DNA of 64,000 nt from Tipula vernalis (Eukaryota; Arthropoda; Insecta; Diptera; Tipulidae), in NCBI GenBank assembly GCA_958295665.1, contig OY282558.1, positions 140,472,577-140,536,576 on the forward strand. The letters run 5' to 3'. A model generated the notes under the pieces. It worked only from the letters and a program-made list of their open reading frames with translations, did no database searches and was not told the DNA's origin. This document shows, one piece after another, positions 22,546-34,400 of this stretch. Both the position numbers and the translations under genes were made by a program. Every line of letters starts with the position of its first letter. Position 1 is the stretch's first letter.

Positions 22546-25230
22546 TATTTATTTATTTATTTATTTATTACCAACTTATACATAACTGGTTACATCAATA
22601 AGAAATTTAATAAAATTATATAATGTAAAGATTACCAATAATTCAAAAGAAGCTTCGACATCAATTCCTTAAATGCATTTCTAGACAGATTAAAGTCAAA
22701 AGCCGGCCGTACTTTATTAAAGGAAGCAGAAGAATGATAAACCGGCTCACATTTACCGTAGTTTTGCCTACAAAACGGCAACTTAATTTGGAAATCTTTA
22801 TCGCGCAGCACACGTAATGGAGTATAAATATCAAGCAAACTCAAAATTTCCGAACAATCGATTTTAGACACCAATAAATCTCGAACAAACATTGCGCTAA
22901 TTTCAATTCTACGAATAAATAGCGGCTCCATATTTATTAATTTACATCTACCACGATACGCTGGGAGTATGAAAGCAGGTACATTCGCATCTCCAGGCAA
23001 CCTTCGTAGTGCGTACATTAAAAATCGCTTCTGAACCCTCTCTATGCGATCTGAATAGTTAATATAAAACGGATTCCATATTACAACACCATATTCCAAC
23101 AATGAACGAACAAAAGAGACATATAAAGTTTTAATCACGTAAGGATCATGAAAATCATTAGCAAACCTTTTAACAAATCCAAGCATAGAATTCGCTTTAG
23201 AAATGCAACCTTCAACATGTTTATGGAACGATAAATTCGAAGTAAAGGTTATACCTAAATCTTTACAAGTATCAACAGTTTCAATACTACAACCATCAAA
23301 GAAGTAATCGTAACTAGTGGGTAAGACTACGCGGGTGAAACACATTGTTTTGCATTTGGAGATGTTTAGAATCAAATTATGCGATGTACACCAAGCCTTG
23401 AAGTTTGTCAGGTCAGATTGAAAGTCAATTGCATCATTGGCGCAAGAAATAGTTTTGAAGATTTTTATATTGTCCGCATAAATGAGAATGTCGGAATGAC
23501 TTAGACAGTTGACCACATCGTTTACGAAAAGAATGAAGAGCATGGGACCCAAATGGCTGCCTTGAGGGACTCCTGAAGAAACATCAATAACTCTTGAAGT
23601 GAAGCTGCCAATTTTCACAAATTGTGTTCTGGATTTTAGATAAGATCTAATCCAATCAAATGGCAAGTAGTTACAATTCAATGAAATAAGTTTCCGCAAC
23701 AGCAAGTCATGATCGATCTTGTCAAAAGCCTTACAAAAATCAGTGTAAACGACCTGCACAATATTACCATTTAATAGAGCCCTTGAAATACAATTAGTAA
23801 ACAAAACCAAATTAGTAATAGTTGACCTACCAGGGAAAAATCCATGCTGTTTGGAAGAAATGAGAGTCTTAACATGAAAGAATAATTGATCTTTAACTAG
23901 TTTCTCAAAAAGCTTTGGTAAAACTGATAGAATACAAATACCTCTATAGTTCTCGACATCGCTTCGAGATCCGGATTTGAAAATCGGCTTAATAAGTGAG
24001 CGTTTCCATGCAATAGGAAAGCAACCCTCAGCGAGATTTTTATTAAATAGTACGGAGATATGGGAAGAAATTACATTACCGGTTAATTTTAGAAAAATGG
24101 GTGGAATAGAATCGAAACCGGCACTTTGGTTAATATCAATATTAGACAATTCGGATAAAATAGTATCCACTTCCAGACGAAACATTGAAAACTTAGAATT
24201 ACTTGCAACATTACTGAAATTACCAAGATTTGATTTCGAACTATATACACTCTGAAAGAAATCAGCAAATAAATTACAAGTATCCTGTATGTTATCACTG
24301 GAACGGTCGTTCAAATACATCGTAGAAGGGTAACCATTAGACTTACTTTTGTAGTTAACAAAATGTCAAAAATTATTTGGCTTCGATTTAATTAATGATT
24401 CAATTTCCAGAATATAACAGCTGTAAAGAAATCGGTTTAGACATATATACTTCTTACGTAATACATCAAACGAGTTGTAATTAACAACATTAGGATGCAA
24501 TTTATATTTCTTGAGAGCCTTGTCCTTTCTATTTTTTAGATTTATCAACTCATTATTATACCACGGTTCCTTCTTAACGCTAAAAGCTTTCAGTCTAGGG
24601 GTAAATTTCTCAATACCTAGATTAATAATTCTATAAAATTCGATTAACATGTCATCAATAATAATACAAGCATAAAAAAACGACCAATCATACGTATCCA
24701 GAAATGCATTTAAAGAATTGTAATCGCCCTTTATAAAGTTGTAAGTCCATGAATTAACATTTTCTTCGACTAACTCGCAACATTCAAACATAACTGAAAT
24801 ATTCAGTGGAGAGTGGAAAATACTAGACGATCCAGCCAAATCCTCACACGCCGATACGGTCACCTCATGATCAAATGGTACAAAAGCCAGATCCAACACA
24901 TTACCACTATTATTCGTAACACTGTTACATTGCTTTAACCCCAACGAAAATATTTCCGAGATGAAGTTATCCATTTCATCGTTCATGTTAATAGGAGTCA
25001 AATTGTGATCAACATACTCCCACACAATATCCGGAATGTTAAAATCTCCAAAAATAAATAGACGATCCTCCGGCTGAAGAAGTGGAGCAATATTTGATTT
25101 GACAGTGTCCACAAACCTTTGATAAACTGGCATACTCGAATGGCAGGGTATATATGTAACACAGATGATCAGCGAATATGAATGGAATTGTATACGTACA
25201 GCAACAATTTCGGCAACGCAATTAGACGGA
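22545..25230 (-). mobile_element. Non-LTR retrotransposon (Jockey superfamily-like) inserted in the BEL element
   Basis: It carries a nearly continuous minus-strand ORF2 (endonuclease, RT, C-terminal region) and a 3' tail of TAAA repeats (plus strand ATTT, 22547-22569). It is 5'-truncated: only the second half of the endonuclease remains, as expected when reverse transcription stops early. It lies between two adjoining parts of BEL Pol, so it arrived after that element. I could not fix an exact target-site duplication. No RNase H domain is seen. Confidence 0.88.
22547..22569 (-). repeat. (TAAA)n 3' tail of the non-LTR element
   Basis: On the plus strand it reads as repeated ATTT, at the 3' end of the minus-strand element, exactly where BEL coding sequence breaks off. 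Short A-rich repeats are common tails of Jockey- and I-type elements. Confidence 0.75.
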
Positions 25231-25274
25231 CAAGGACAAGGTAACTGAATTAGGGGATTCATTACATACAGCAA
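22632..25274 (-). pseudogene. ORF2: endonuclease-reverse transcriptase, nearly intact
   Basis: Read on the minus strand, one frame runs from the BEL junction to 22632 and is interrupted by a single TGA (24368-24366), where relatives have Trp in a K-FW-FVN segment; the frame simply continues after it. Before the stop lies the endonuclease end, with IFGDFNIPD (GDFN at residues 76-79 of that part) and a HSPL motif. The 562-residue part holds the RT: NQSAGFDSIPP, NYRGICILSVLPKLFEKL, QHGFFPGRSTITNL, TDFCKAFDKIDHDLL, SSGVPQGSHLGP (249-260) and the catalytic box at 281-284, which reads YADN; the Asn codon is 23471-23469. The rest (IERVQKRFLMYALRRLPG, YRGRCKLINMEPLFIRR) is complete. The first ten or so residues come from flanking BEL sequence. 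Confidence 0.9.
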
Positions 25275-25855
25275 TGCGGAGGTTTCAATATCTAGAAACC
25301 AAGTTGAGCAAAAATCCCGTTTTGAAATCTCAATACATAAATTTTATGACGGATTATCGTGAAATGGGGCCCATGAAGGTGTCAACAAGAAGAGCTGAAA
25401 CAAGGTCAAATGAGGAATATTTCATGCCACATCACGCGGTGTTCAAACCTGATTCGTCAAGCACCAAACTTCGTGTCGTGTTTGACGCTTCGGCAAAAAC
25501 TTCATCGGGGATATCGTTGAATGACGTGTTATGTGCAGGACCAGTGGTGCAGCCTGATCTTTGTATGGTTATGTTGCGATTCAGGTCATTTGTTTATGCC
25601 ATCACAACTGATATACAAAAAATGTATAGGCAGATGAATGTCTGTAATCAGCACACTAAATATCAAAAAATCTTGTGGCGCGAAAATCCAACAGATTTAG
25701 CAACAAAGGTACTACAACAATTGGCGAACGATGAAGGTGAACATTATCCTTTGGCAAGACAGGTTTTAAATAAAAATGTGTATGTTGACACATCCAGTGA
25801 GAACCGTATTGGTGGTTCAATTACTGCCGATGAAATAAACCATACTTTAAAGTGA
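25230..25855 (+). pseudogene. BEL/Pao reverse transcriptase, right half after insertion
   Basis: It starts DKVTELGDSLHTAMRRFQYL and continues TKLSKNPVLKSQYINFMTDY, the segment before the RT. FMPHHAVFKPDSSSTKLRVV and FDASAKTSSGISLNDVLCAG are the RT fingers. TTDIQKMYRQMNVCNQHTKY is palm A with its aspartate. Then ILWRENP is followed at once by TDLATKVLQQLANDEGEHYP, so about 25-30 residues are deleted. The catalytic box reads NVYVDTSSEN where the family has YVDD, so the second aspartate is lost. The frame stops at 25853. The piece is otherwise open for 193 codons. Confidence 0.87.
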
Positions 25856-26800
25856 TTGATCAGAGTAGTATAGCATGAGGAATTATATAAAGAGATTCGC
25901 CATATTGAATGTTATGATTTAGTTGATCTTAAAAGCAAACTATTGGGTTTAAACCCATTTTTAGACGAGGATTTATTAATCCGTGTTGATGGTCGTCTAA
26001 GTAAATCATCATTCTCGTTTGACAAGAAGCATCAATATATTTTACCACACCATCCATTTTACAACTCTGATTGTAAGACATGTACATTTGGAAAACGGTC
26101 ACTGTGGTGTACAACAAATAGTTGCAACTATGCGCAATCGTTACTGCGTTATTAATGGTACGAGTTTCACAAAGCAAGTGATCCGTAGGTGTATACCATG
26201 CTATCGAGTTAAACCAGTGTCAATGAGGCAATTGTTGGGCGAGTTACCTCAACATCGAATTAAATCATGCAGGCCATTTTATCATACTGGTGTGGACTTT
26301 TGTGGACCTTTTTCCATAAGATATACGATGGTGGTTGAGATAGAGGGTATAATGAACTCCAGACCTCTGTCACCTGGTTCACCTGATCCTGACGATTTGG
26401 AACCATTGACTCCAGGTCATTTCTTGATCGGAACAGCTATAAATTCAGTGGTGGAACCTGATGTGACGACAGTGTCAAGTAATCGATTAACGCAGTGGAA
26501 ACTGATGTCACAATGTGTACAACATTTTTGGAAAAGATTTAACCAGGAATACATATTGGGTTTACAGCAAAGAAACAAAAACAAGTTGCCAAGACAGAAT
26601 TTGCGGGTTGATGATATGGTGCTTGTATTGGATGATAACTTACCAAGTACACACTAGATGATCGGAAGAGTAACAGATGTTAGCGTTGGATCTGATGGGC
26701 TCGTGAGGTGTGCTTCAATTCGGACAAGATTCGAAGAATTAAAAAGGAGCATTTCAAAACTGGCCTTGTTGCCGTTAGACAAGGAAGATAATCAACAATG
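25856..26800 (+). pseudogene. BEL/Pao integrase pieces with core deletion
   Basis: The 25940-26155 region gives DEDLLIRVDGRLSKSSFSFD and KKHQYILPHHPFYN, the integrase N-terminal zinc region (normally LLRVGGRL...KHPILLP). A frame change leads into the 26019-26657 frame with RHVHLENGHCGVQQIVATMR, RRCIPCYRVKP (zinc CxxC), GELPQHRIKSCRPFYHTGVD and FCGPF, in which VDFCGP has the first catalytic aspartate. From there the text jumps to EIEGIMNSRPLSPGSPDPDD, so the second aspartate and most of the core are deleted, and then runs through LTPGHFLIGTAIN. The end (26658-26800) in another frame matches the C-terminal MIGRVTDVSVGSDGLVR and LALLPLDKEDNQQ. Confidence 0.85.
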
Positions 26801-29274
26801 AATTTATTACATAAATGATAGTTTGTGTTTTGTTTAACGTTTAATTACTCAATTTATTTGTTACTAGAATCATTGTAATACTGTTTTTATTTTGAATTAT
26901 TATAATTGGAATGCTTGTGACATTCCAAGGCGCTGAGGATGTTAAGAATTAAATGTAAATTTTTAAGTTTTATATGCACAGATAGATGTCACTAGTAAAT
27001 AATTTTGTTCATGTGGCAATTCTCGTTAATAATGAAAATTTAGTTAGTTGGGTTTGTAGTGCTGTCACACATGGTTGTGTTTTACGTAAAATGTACAACA
27101 AAAACAAAATTTAAGTTGTTTCTCTATACAGTCCACATTAGTAAAAACCGTAACAGATCGCTTTTTATCACTAAGCTCAAAATCCGTAAAAATCCTATTT
27201 TCCACAAGTAAGTGTATTCTTATTTCCAAGAATGTTTGGCAAAATGCTATCCCGTAGTTTACTTCGTGACTTTAGGGATGATAAAAAAATCAAATCACCG
27301 TCACCATCAATGGTCCGTTTTTTATAATTCTTCTCTAAACCCTATGATAAAGAGAACAACCTATAAGTTATTACAAAATATGACATCAACAAACTATCAT
27401 GACAATTCCAATGAGTATATCTCTTGAATATGAATATTTTCATTTAACATTTTTTTTTTACCTGATGCAAACTACTTAATATAATTTCCAGTTCAGTTGT
27501 AAAAAATAATTAATTTATAATTTTCCCAAAGTTTCCTCAATAATCTAAAGAGTTGAATGGTTATATGGAAATACGAAGAGAAGTGAGTAAAGTAAAATTA
27601 AATTATCCCCAATTAAATGTCATGCAAAAGGTGTTAATTTAGGTCAAGTGGTAAATCTACAACAAAAAACAAAAAAATAATTTAAAAATAACAAAATTTT
27701 TTTGTCTTTTACATTTTCGGTTTTTCTCAAATCGTCTAGATGAAAATCAAATTAATCTTTAATTAATTTTTTTCTTTTTTTTTGTAAAGCTACTCAAGAC
27801 GTTGGAGATCAAATTTTATCCAATACGAGGGTATAGAACCTGTCACCCGCACATCTTTATTAGTCTGGATTACATTACGAATAAACCGAGCATACAAAAA
27901 AAGTAAAATAAACTGCCCCTTTTATGAGTAGTTCTAGTCCTTGAAAAAGAAGGGATATACACCTTTCGTTTTGTGTCTGTAAGTGGCCACGCGTTATATT
28001 TGTTTCTTTCAAATTAATTTCCCTTTGAATTTAAATAAAATAAACGGAAACAAAAAATAAAAAAAAAGGAAAAAGCATGGCCCGTACTTAAAAATTATTG
28101 CTGTACTTAAAATGTTTTTTATTAACTTTATTACTGTGTTCAGCTAGCTGGTTTTATTTATTTTTGTAAATAAATGTCCTAATTTACTTAACTGTTCAAG
28201 TTAACCTTTTTTGTTTTCTACTTTGCATTTTCCATTTTTGCTTCGGGATAATTTTTTTGTTTCCCCCCATACATAATACAATAATATGAAAACATTAAAT
28301 TGTTTCTTGTTTGGGATTTTCCATGATTTTCCACCGAGTATAAGTATTACATACCTTTTGACAACAACAAATTCACAAACGTTAAAATATGTGATAATGA
28401 AGTTGAAAATGGTCAAGAAATTTTTGTTTTCTATTGTTGCCACTTTTCTTTGCTAGATTGTTTAAAAATGTTGGCTTTTCATTTGACCAATTCAAAATGG
28501 GGAAAATTTAGTTGTTTTTTGTTTGTATGTTTGTGTTATGTGTTTAAGTTGGTAAAAATGTTCTGTTGTTTATGTTTAGATTGGCCCGAAAGCAAACTGA
28601 ACCAAAAAAAAATTAAAATCGAAAAGAAAAACAAGACAAAGTGTTTTTATTTTCGTTTTTATTGGAGAATAAATTTTAAAGGATAGAAAATTTGCTTAAT
28701 TGTTTTGAATTTATATAAGTAAATGTGTGAGATTTTTGCCTAACTTTGTTTGCAACCGTCACATATGCATCACATCTACCGAGTATTTATGTGCTTGCTG
28801 ATTTTGGAGTTTGGGGTGTTTTTTTTAATGATTGAGGTTACGCGATAAACAAATTTAATTAAATTTTCAAATCAATAATGGACTATACGGTCAAATTAAT
28901 GTTTGTCACGTCACACACATACACGTCAACAACAAAATGATCGATGATTTTAATTGTTTCAAGCTACTAAATTTAGAAATCTTTCGTGTGTCACAAAACA
29001 GTCATTTGTCAAAACCACCTTCTCATATCAACATCTTTGGACTTTTATATAATAAATATTTACCTCACGGCCTATTGTTGTTGACTGTACGTGTCTTAAT
29101 ACCATGTTATATAATATAATCGACTTTGATTTTATCGGAAAATTTTTATAAAGAACTTAATTCGATTGACAATTTTCTTATTTACTTTGCTTTACATACA
29201 TCAGATTATATACAATAGTACCTACACGATATTTAGTTGATTTTGCATTAATTTTTTACAGTTTTAAATGGAAT
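26801..29274. other. Non-coding; possible BEL 3' LTR at its start
   Basis: A purine-rich ACATTCCAAGGCGCTGAGGA ends at 26939, followed by TGTTAAGAATTAAATG, which would be a plausible LTR start. There is no 5' partner to prove it, and the end (perhaps a CA near 27205) is a guess. The rest, to 29274, is AT-rich with poly-T and poly-A runs and no gene signature. Confidence 0.4.
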
Positions 29275-29458
29275 TCGAAAATATTAAAATACTCGTAGTA
29301 TTCGTCTTAATTGAAATTAAACAAACGCAACAAGCTTCCAACATCCAAATGATCATCGTTTGGGGGTCGAAAATATTAAAATACTCGTAGTATTCGTCTT
29401 AATTGAAATTAAACAAACGCAACAAGCTTCCAACATCCAAATGATCATCGTTTGGGGG
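29275..29458. repeat. Perfect 92-bp tandem duplication
   Basis: Copy one is 29275-29366 and copy two 29367-29458. Both start TCGAAAATATTAAAATACTC and end ATGATCATCGTTTGGGGG, and I see no mismatch between them. Perfect identity implies a recent duplication or an assembly artefact. No coding potential is evident. Confidence 0.95.
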
Positions 29459-29659
29459 TGGACTAACCTAAAATTCGACGTTTAATTAAATAATTTACAA
29501 TATTTGTCAACATCCATTTTAAAGCCATAACGGTTAGTATTTCATTTTTCTTCATATTGGTGACTTCCACAGGTTTCATTATATACTACTTCCAAAGGAA
29601 CCATATATTCAGGTTAAGTTTCATGATGCGCTTTACCGAAATGTCAACCGAATAGGATA

Positions 29660-30300
29660 ATCAAAGTCGACGCCTATACGATCTCGAAGTTTTGGCGATG
29701 GAATTTGTGCGCGGTTTACAATGAACGCTTGGTCTTACCAGGTGTACAAGTATGTAAATGCGGTGTTTTTGTTTGAAAAAAACCAATTCAATTCGGAAGA
29801 ATGGCTGTAGAATGACTTTCCTCCTTAAGTGAAACTTCGCTGACTTCACTGCCGCTTCCCAAATCCCTCCGAAATGTTGTGCACTTGTAGTGTTTTATTA
29901 TTTGCTCTATTTGTTCCCGGATTTTACAAAATTGGGGCCATTATCGAAATGTTTTTCGACCGACACCCCTCTTCGTGCCACGAATTGCTATAGAATGCCG
30001 ATGAAACATTTACTGCTAGGATCTCCCACAAATTCCAAATACCCGGCTTTTGTACTAATACATGCGAATATTCAAATGTACGCCTTATATGTCCATTGTC
30101 CTCTTGCTTTCGGTAGATGAATAGGTAGAGGTCTAGTTAGTTCTGATTTTGGAGATAAATATATAACTGGATGTTTTGTGTTATATGGTGTCGGGCTATT
30201 TTCCAATCTTCCCCCAACTCAAAGCAAATTATACTGTTCGGTAAATTGATTTAATGCGATTAAACGACTCAATTTGTTTAAACATCCGTTTCGTTTAAGG
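29660..30300 (-). pseudogene. BEL/Pao integrase fragment
   Basis: The minus strand gives VGGRLENSPTPYNTKHPVIY, then LSPKSELTRPLPIHLPK, and after a jump KAYI.IFACISTKAGYLEFVG and FVARRGVSVEKHFDNGPNFV, which is the core region with the second catalytic aspartate in DNGPNF (family DNGTNF). Then, after stops, HFGGIWEAAVKSAKFHL. The first aspartate region is missing between the zinc domain and KAYI. The pieces are in different frames. Confidence 0.75.
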
Positions 30301-30599
30301 GCAGAGATTTCGTCGTTGAATTATTTTCCCTGTTCATATTCGCAAATCGTTTGAAAAGCGTTGATTACTTTTGCGGCTTTTAGAGGACGCCACGACTTAT
30401 CTGTGACTCCCGTTTTATTTTCATGTTCACCATATTTCCCATTTCTGATAATCTACAGCATGATTGGTGCAACTTTACTTTGTGCTGTCACTAATTTTAC
30501 GTGTGCTTTTTGTTCAGGTATGGTTATTTTACAATATGTCACTGCTGCATACGCACTTTCGCTAGCATTACGTAATCCTTGAACTTCAATCTTGGATGT

Positions 30600-30930
30600 G
30601 CTATAAAATGGTAAGAATCTCTTAATTGAAATATTCTCAACATCCTGAAGATTTCAACGAATTTTTTCCCACTGCTGCTTGTAATCCTCTGGTAACGGAT
30701 CATCCAATTATAGTTTAAAATCTAAAGAGTCTGTATGAACATTTTAATTTCAACAATAACAGGTGCTAGCCAGACAAGTGGATCAAATAATCTACTGGCT
30801 TCAGACAAGATAGTTAGATTCAAATATCAACGTCGTTTCGCGGATTCCAACCTACACACAAAAACTTTATGTACTCGATGTTTACTACGAATTTGGAAAG
30901 AAGTTGTGGTTGTGTAAAAAGTGATACTCG
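30600..30930 (-). pseudogene. BEL/Pao RT thumb fragment
   Basis: The minus strand reads LTILSEASRLFDPLVWLAPV and IVEIKMFIQTL. After a break, WMIRYQRI and GKKFVEIF follow, matching the BEL segment LSEASRIFDPLGWLAPV...LW...LDWDD that follows the RT palm. Stops interrupt it. It lies between the Gag and integrase remnants, as expected. Confidence 0.7.
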
Positions 30931-31036
30931 CCCTCTAATCGTCCTCTCTCGGTTTACCTCAACTTTGCACACATGATTCGCCTATGAAGCTGGCTTGGAA
31001 AACTGAATTGAGCATGGCTCGACAGAAAGGTCTCGA

Positions 31037-31408
31037 TCACCACATATAGGCTGGATGTTGTGTGTCTTGCTTTGAATGTTGATCGAATGCTGCTTGTTTA
31101 CTTGCACAAATTTGAAATCGCCATCTTGATTGGCACTTAGCTAGAACATTTCTACTGCTAAAACAATTGAAGCACCTTTGAACATTTTTTATCCAACCTT
31201 TCCTGTTAGTATCGTCTATATTGTTGAATTGTAAACACACAAACACTGAATCACCGTTATTGCTACAGAATACACAGATAAATATCCCCAAGGCAGTTGC
31301 TTTACCCTTTATTGGGCCCATCAGGTACTGTAATTTCTGAGCTGGGCTTAACATCATCAAATCGTAAATGGTGGTGGAAAACAGGTCATAAAATGGCTGC
31401 AACTCCAT
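31037..31408 (-). pseudogene. BEL/Pao Gag fragment with zinc-knuckle remnant
   Basis: The frame starts ELQPFYDLFSTTIYDLMMLS and PAQKLQYLMGPIKGKA, the BEL Gag capsid segment. It then jumps over the middle of Gag to VQRCFNCFSSRNVLAKCQSR, a CCHC zinc knuckle in which His is replaced by Asn. The second knuckle (WRFQICASKQ) has lost a cysteine. The frame ends in a run with no family match. Gag forms the particle that packages element RNA; this copy cannot. Confidence 0.78.
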
Positions 31409-31472
31409 TTTTTATATGGAGAAATGCAGGATGCTTACTTCAGGTAATTTCACATCTGCCTGGACAATTTGA

Positions 31473-34400
31473 ATGAATTTGAATTTGAATTTGAATTTTA
31501 ATTTTAATTTTAATTTTAATTTGAATTTGAATTTGAATTTGAATTTGAATTTGAATTTGAATTTGAATTTGAATTTGAATTTGAATTTGAATTTGAATTT
31601 GAATTTGAATTTGAATTTGAATTTGAATTTGAATTTGAATTTGAATTTGAATTTTAATTTTAATTTTAATTTTAATTTTAAAATTTGAATTTGAATTTGA
31701 ATTATGAATTATTTTTAATTTATTTTTAATTATTTTAATTTTAATTTTAATTTTAATTTTAATTTTAATTTTAATTTTAATTTTAATTTTAATTTTAATT
31801 TTAATTTTAATTTTAATTTTAATTTTAATTTTAATTTTAATTTTAATTTTAATTTTAATTTTAATTTTAATTTTAATTTTAATTTTAATTTTAATTTTAA
31901 TTTTAATTTTAATTTTAATTTTAATTTTAATTTTAATTTTAATTTTAATTTTAATTTTAATTTAATTTTAATTTTAATTTTAATTTTAATTTTAATTTTA
32001 ATTTTAATTTTAATTTTAATTTTAATTTTAATTTTAATTTTAATTTAATTTTAATTTTAATTTTAATTTTAATTTTAATTTTAATTTTAATTTTAATTTT
32101 AATTTTAATTTTAATTTTAATTTTAATTTAATTTTAATTTTAATTTTAATTTTAATTTTAATTTTAATTTTAATTTTAATTTTAATTTTAATTTTAATTT
32201 TAATTTTAATTTTAATTTTAATTTTAATTTTAATTTTAATTTTAATTTTAATTTTAATTTTAATTTTAATTTTAATTTTAATTTTAATTTTAATTTTAAT
32301 TTTAATTTTAATTTTAATTTTAATTTTAATTTTAATTTTAATTTTAATTTTTTTTAATTTTAATTTTAATTTTAATTTTAATTTTAATTTTAATTTTAAT
32401 TTTAATTTTAATTTTAATTTTAATTTTAATTTTAATTTTAATTTTAATTTTAATTTTAATTTTAATTTTAATTTTAATTTTAATTTTAATTTTAATTTTA
32501 ATTTTAATTTTAATTTTAATTTTAATTTTAATTTTAATTTTAATTTTAATTTTAATTTTAATTTTAATTTTAATTTTAATTTTAATTTTAATTTTAATTT
32601 TAATTTTAATTTTAATTTTAATTTTAATTTTAATTTTAATTTTAATTTTAATTTTAATTTTAATTTTAATTTTAATTTTAATTTTAATTTTAATTTTAAT
32701 TTTAATTTTAATTTTAATTTTAATTTTAATTTTAATTTTAATTTTAATTTAATTTTAATTTTAATTTTAATTTTAATTTTAATTTTAATTTTAATTTTAA
32801 TTTTAATTTTAATTTTAATTTTAATTTTAATTTTAATTTTAATTTTAATTTTAATTTTAATTTTAATTTTAATTTTAATTTTAATTTTAATAATTTTAAT
32901 TTTAATTTTAATTTTAATTTTAATTTTAATTTTAATTTTAATAATTTTAATTTTAATTTTAATTTTAATTTTAATTTTAATTTTAATTTTAATTTTAATT
33001 TTAATTTTAATTTTAATTTTAATTTTAATTTTAATTTTAATTTTAATTTTAATTTTAATTTTAATTTTAATTTTAATTTTAATTTTAATTTTAATTTTAA
33101 TTTTAATTTTAATTTTAATTTTAATTTTAATTTTAATTTTAATTTTAATTTTAATTTTAATTTTAATTTTAATTTTAATTTTAATTTTAATTTTAATTTT
33201 AATTTTAATTTTAATTTTAATTTTAATTTTAATTTTAATTTTAATTTTAATTTTAATTTTAATTTTAATTTTAATTTTAATTTTAATTTTAATTTTAATT
33301 TTAATTTTAATTTTAATTTTAATTTTAATTTTAATTTTAATTTTAATTTTAATTTTAATTTTAATTTTAATTTTAATTTTAATTTTAATTTTAATTTTAA
33401 TTTTAATTTTAATTTTAATTTTAATTTTAATTTTAATTTTAATTTTAATTTTAATTTTAATTTTAATTTTAATTTTAATTTTAATTTTAATTTTAATTTT
33501 AATTTTAATTTTAATTTTAATTTTAATTTTAATTTTAATTTTAATTTTAATTTTAATTTTAATTTTAATTTTAATTTTAATTTTAATTTTAATTTTAATT
33601 TTAATTTTAATTTTAATTTTAATTTTAATTTTAATTTTAATTTTAATTTTAATTTTAATTTTAATTTTAATTTTAATTTTAATTTTAATTTTAATTTTAA
33701 TTTTAATTTTAATTTTAATTTTAATTTTAATTTTAATTTTAATTTTAATTTTAATTTTAATTTTAATTTTAATTTTAATTTTAATTTTAATTTTAATTTT
33801 AATTTTAATTTTAATTTTAATTTTAATTTTAATTTTAATTTTAATTTTAATTTTAATTTTAATTTTAATTTTAATTTTAATTTTAATTTTAATTTTAATT
33901 TTAATTTTAATTTTAATTTTAATTTTAATTTTAATTTTAATTTTAATTTTAATTTTAATTTTAATTTTAATTTTAATTTTAATTTTAATTTTAATTTTAA
34001 TTTTAATTTTAATTTTAATTTTAATTTTAATTTTAATTTTAATTTTAATTTTAATTTTAATTTTAATTTTAATTTTAATTTTAATTTTAATTTTAATTTT
34101 AATTTTAATTTTAATTTTAATTTTAATTTTAATTTTAATTTTAATTTTAATTTTAATTTTAATTTTAATTTTAATTTTAATTTTAATTTTAATTTTAATT
34201 TTAATTTTAATTTTAATTTTAATTTTAATTTTAATTTTAATTTTAATTTTAATTTTAATTTTAATTTTAATTTTAATTTTAATTTTAATTTTAATTTTAA
34301 TTTTAATTTTAATTTTAATTTTAATTTTAATTTTAATTTTAATTTTAATTTTAATTTTAATTTTAATTTTAATTTTAATTTTAATTTTAATTTTAATTTT

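Larger units (their letters stand above)
21540..26810 (+). mobile_element. BEL/Pao LTR retrotransposon, split by a non-LTR insertion
   Basis: The plus strand shows a Gag/linker remnant (from about 21550), protease (21950-22200), the post-protease segment (22200-22540), and then a break. A minus-strand non-LTR element occupies about 22545-25230. BEL coding resumes at 25230 with the RT (to 25800), followed by integrase pieces to 26800. The two halves join logically: the left ends RYYIELP and the right starts DKVTELGDSLHTAMRRF, which are adjacent in BEL Pol. Additional internal deletions affect RT, RNase H and the integrase core. A polypurine-like GGCGCTGAGGA precedes a possible 3' LTR at 26940. 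Confidence 0.88.
29500..31410 (-). mobile_element. BEL/Pao retrotransposon relic
   Basis: On the minus strand, Gag (31408-31037), RT thumb (30930-30600) and integrase (30300-29660) appear in element order. Large parts (protease, RT palm, RNase H) are missing, and every piece is frameshifted. It sits between the 92-bp duplication and the hexamer satellite. No LTR could be recognised. It is older-looking than the other BEL copies by the density of stops. Confidence 0.78.

Noticed and set aside
31473..31688. Asn-Leu / Asn-Phe dipeptide frame
   Set aside because: Translation of the hexamer satellite.
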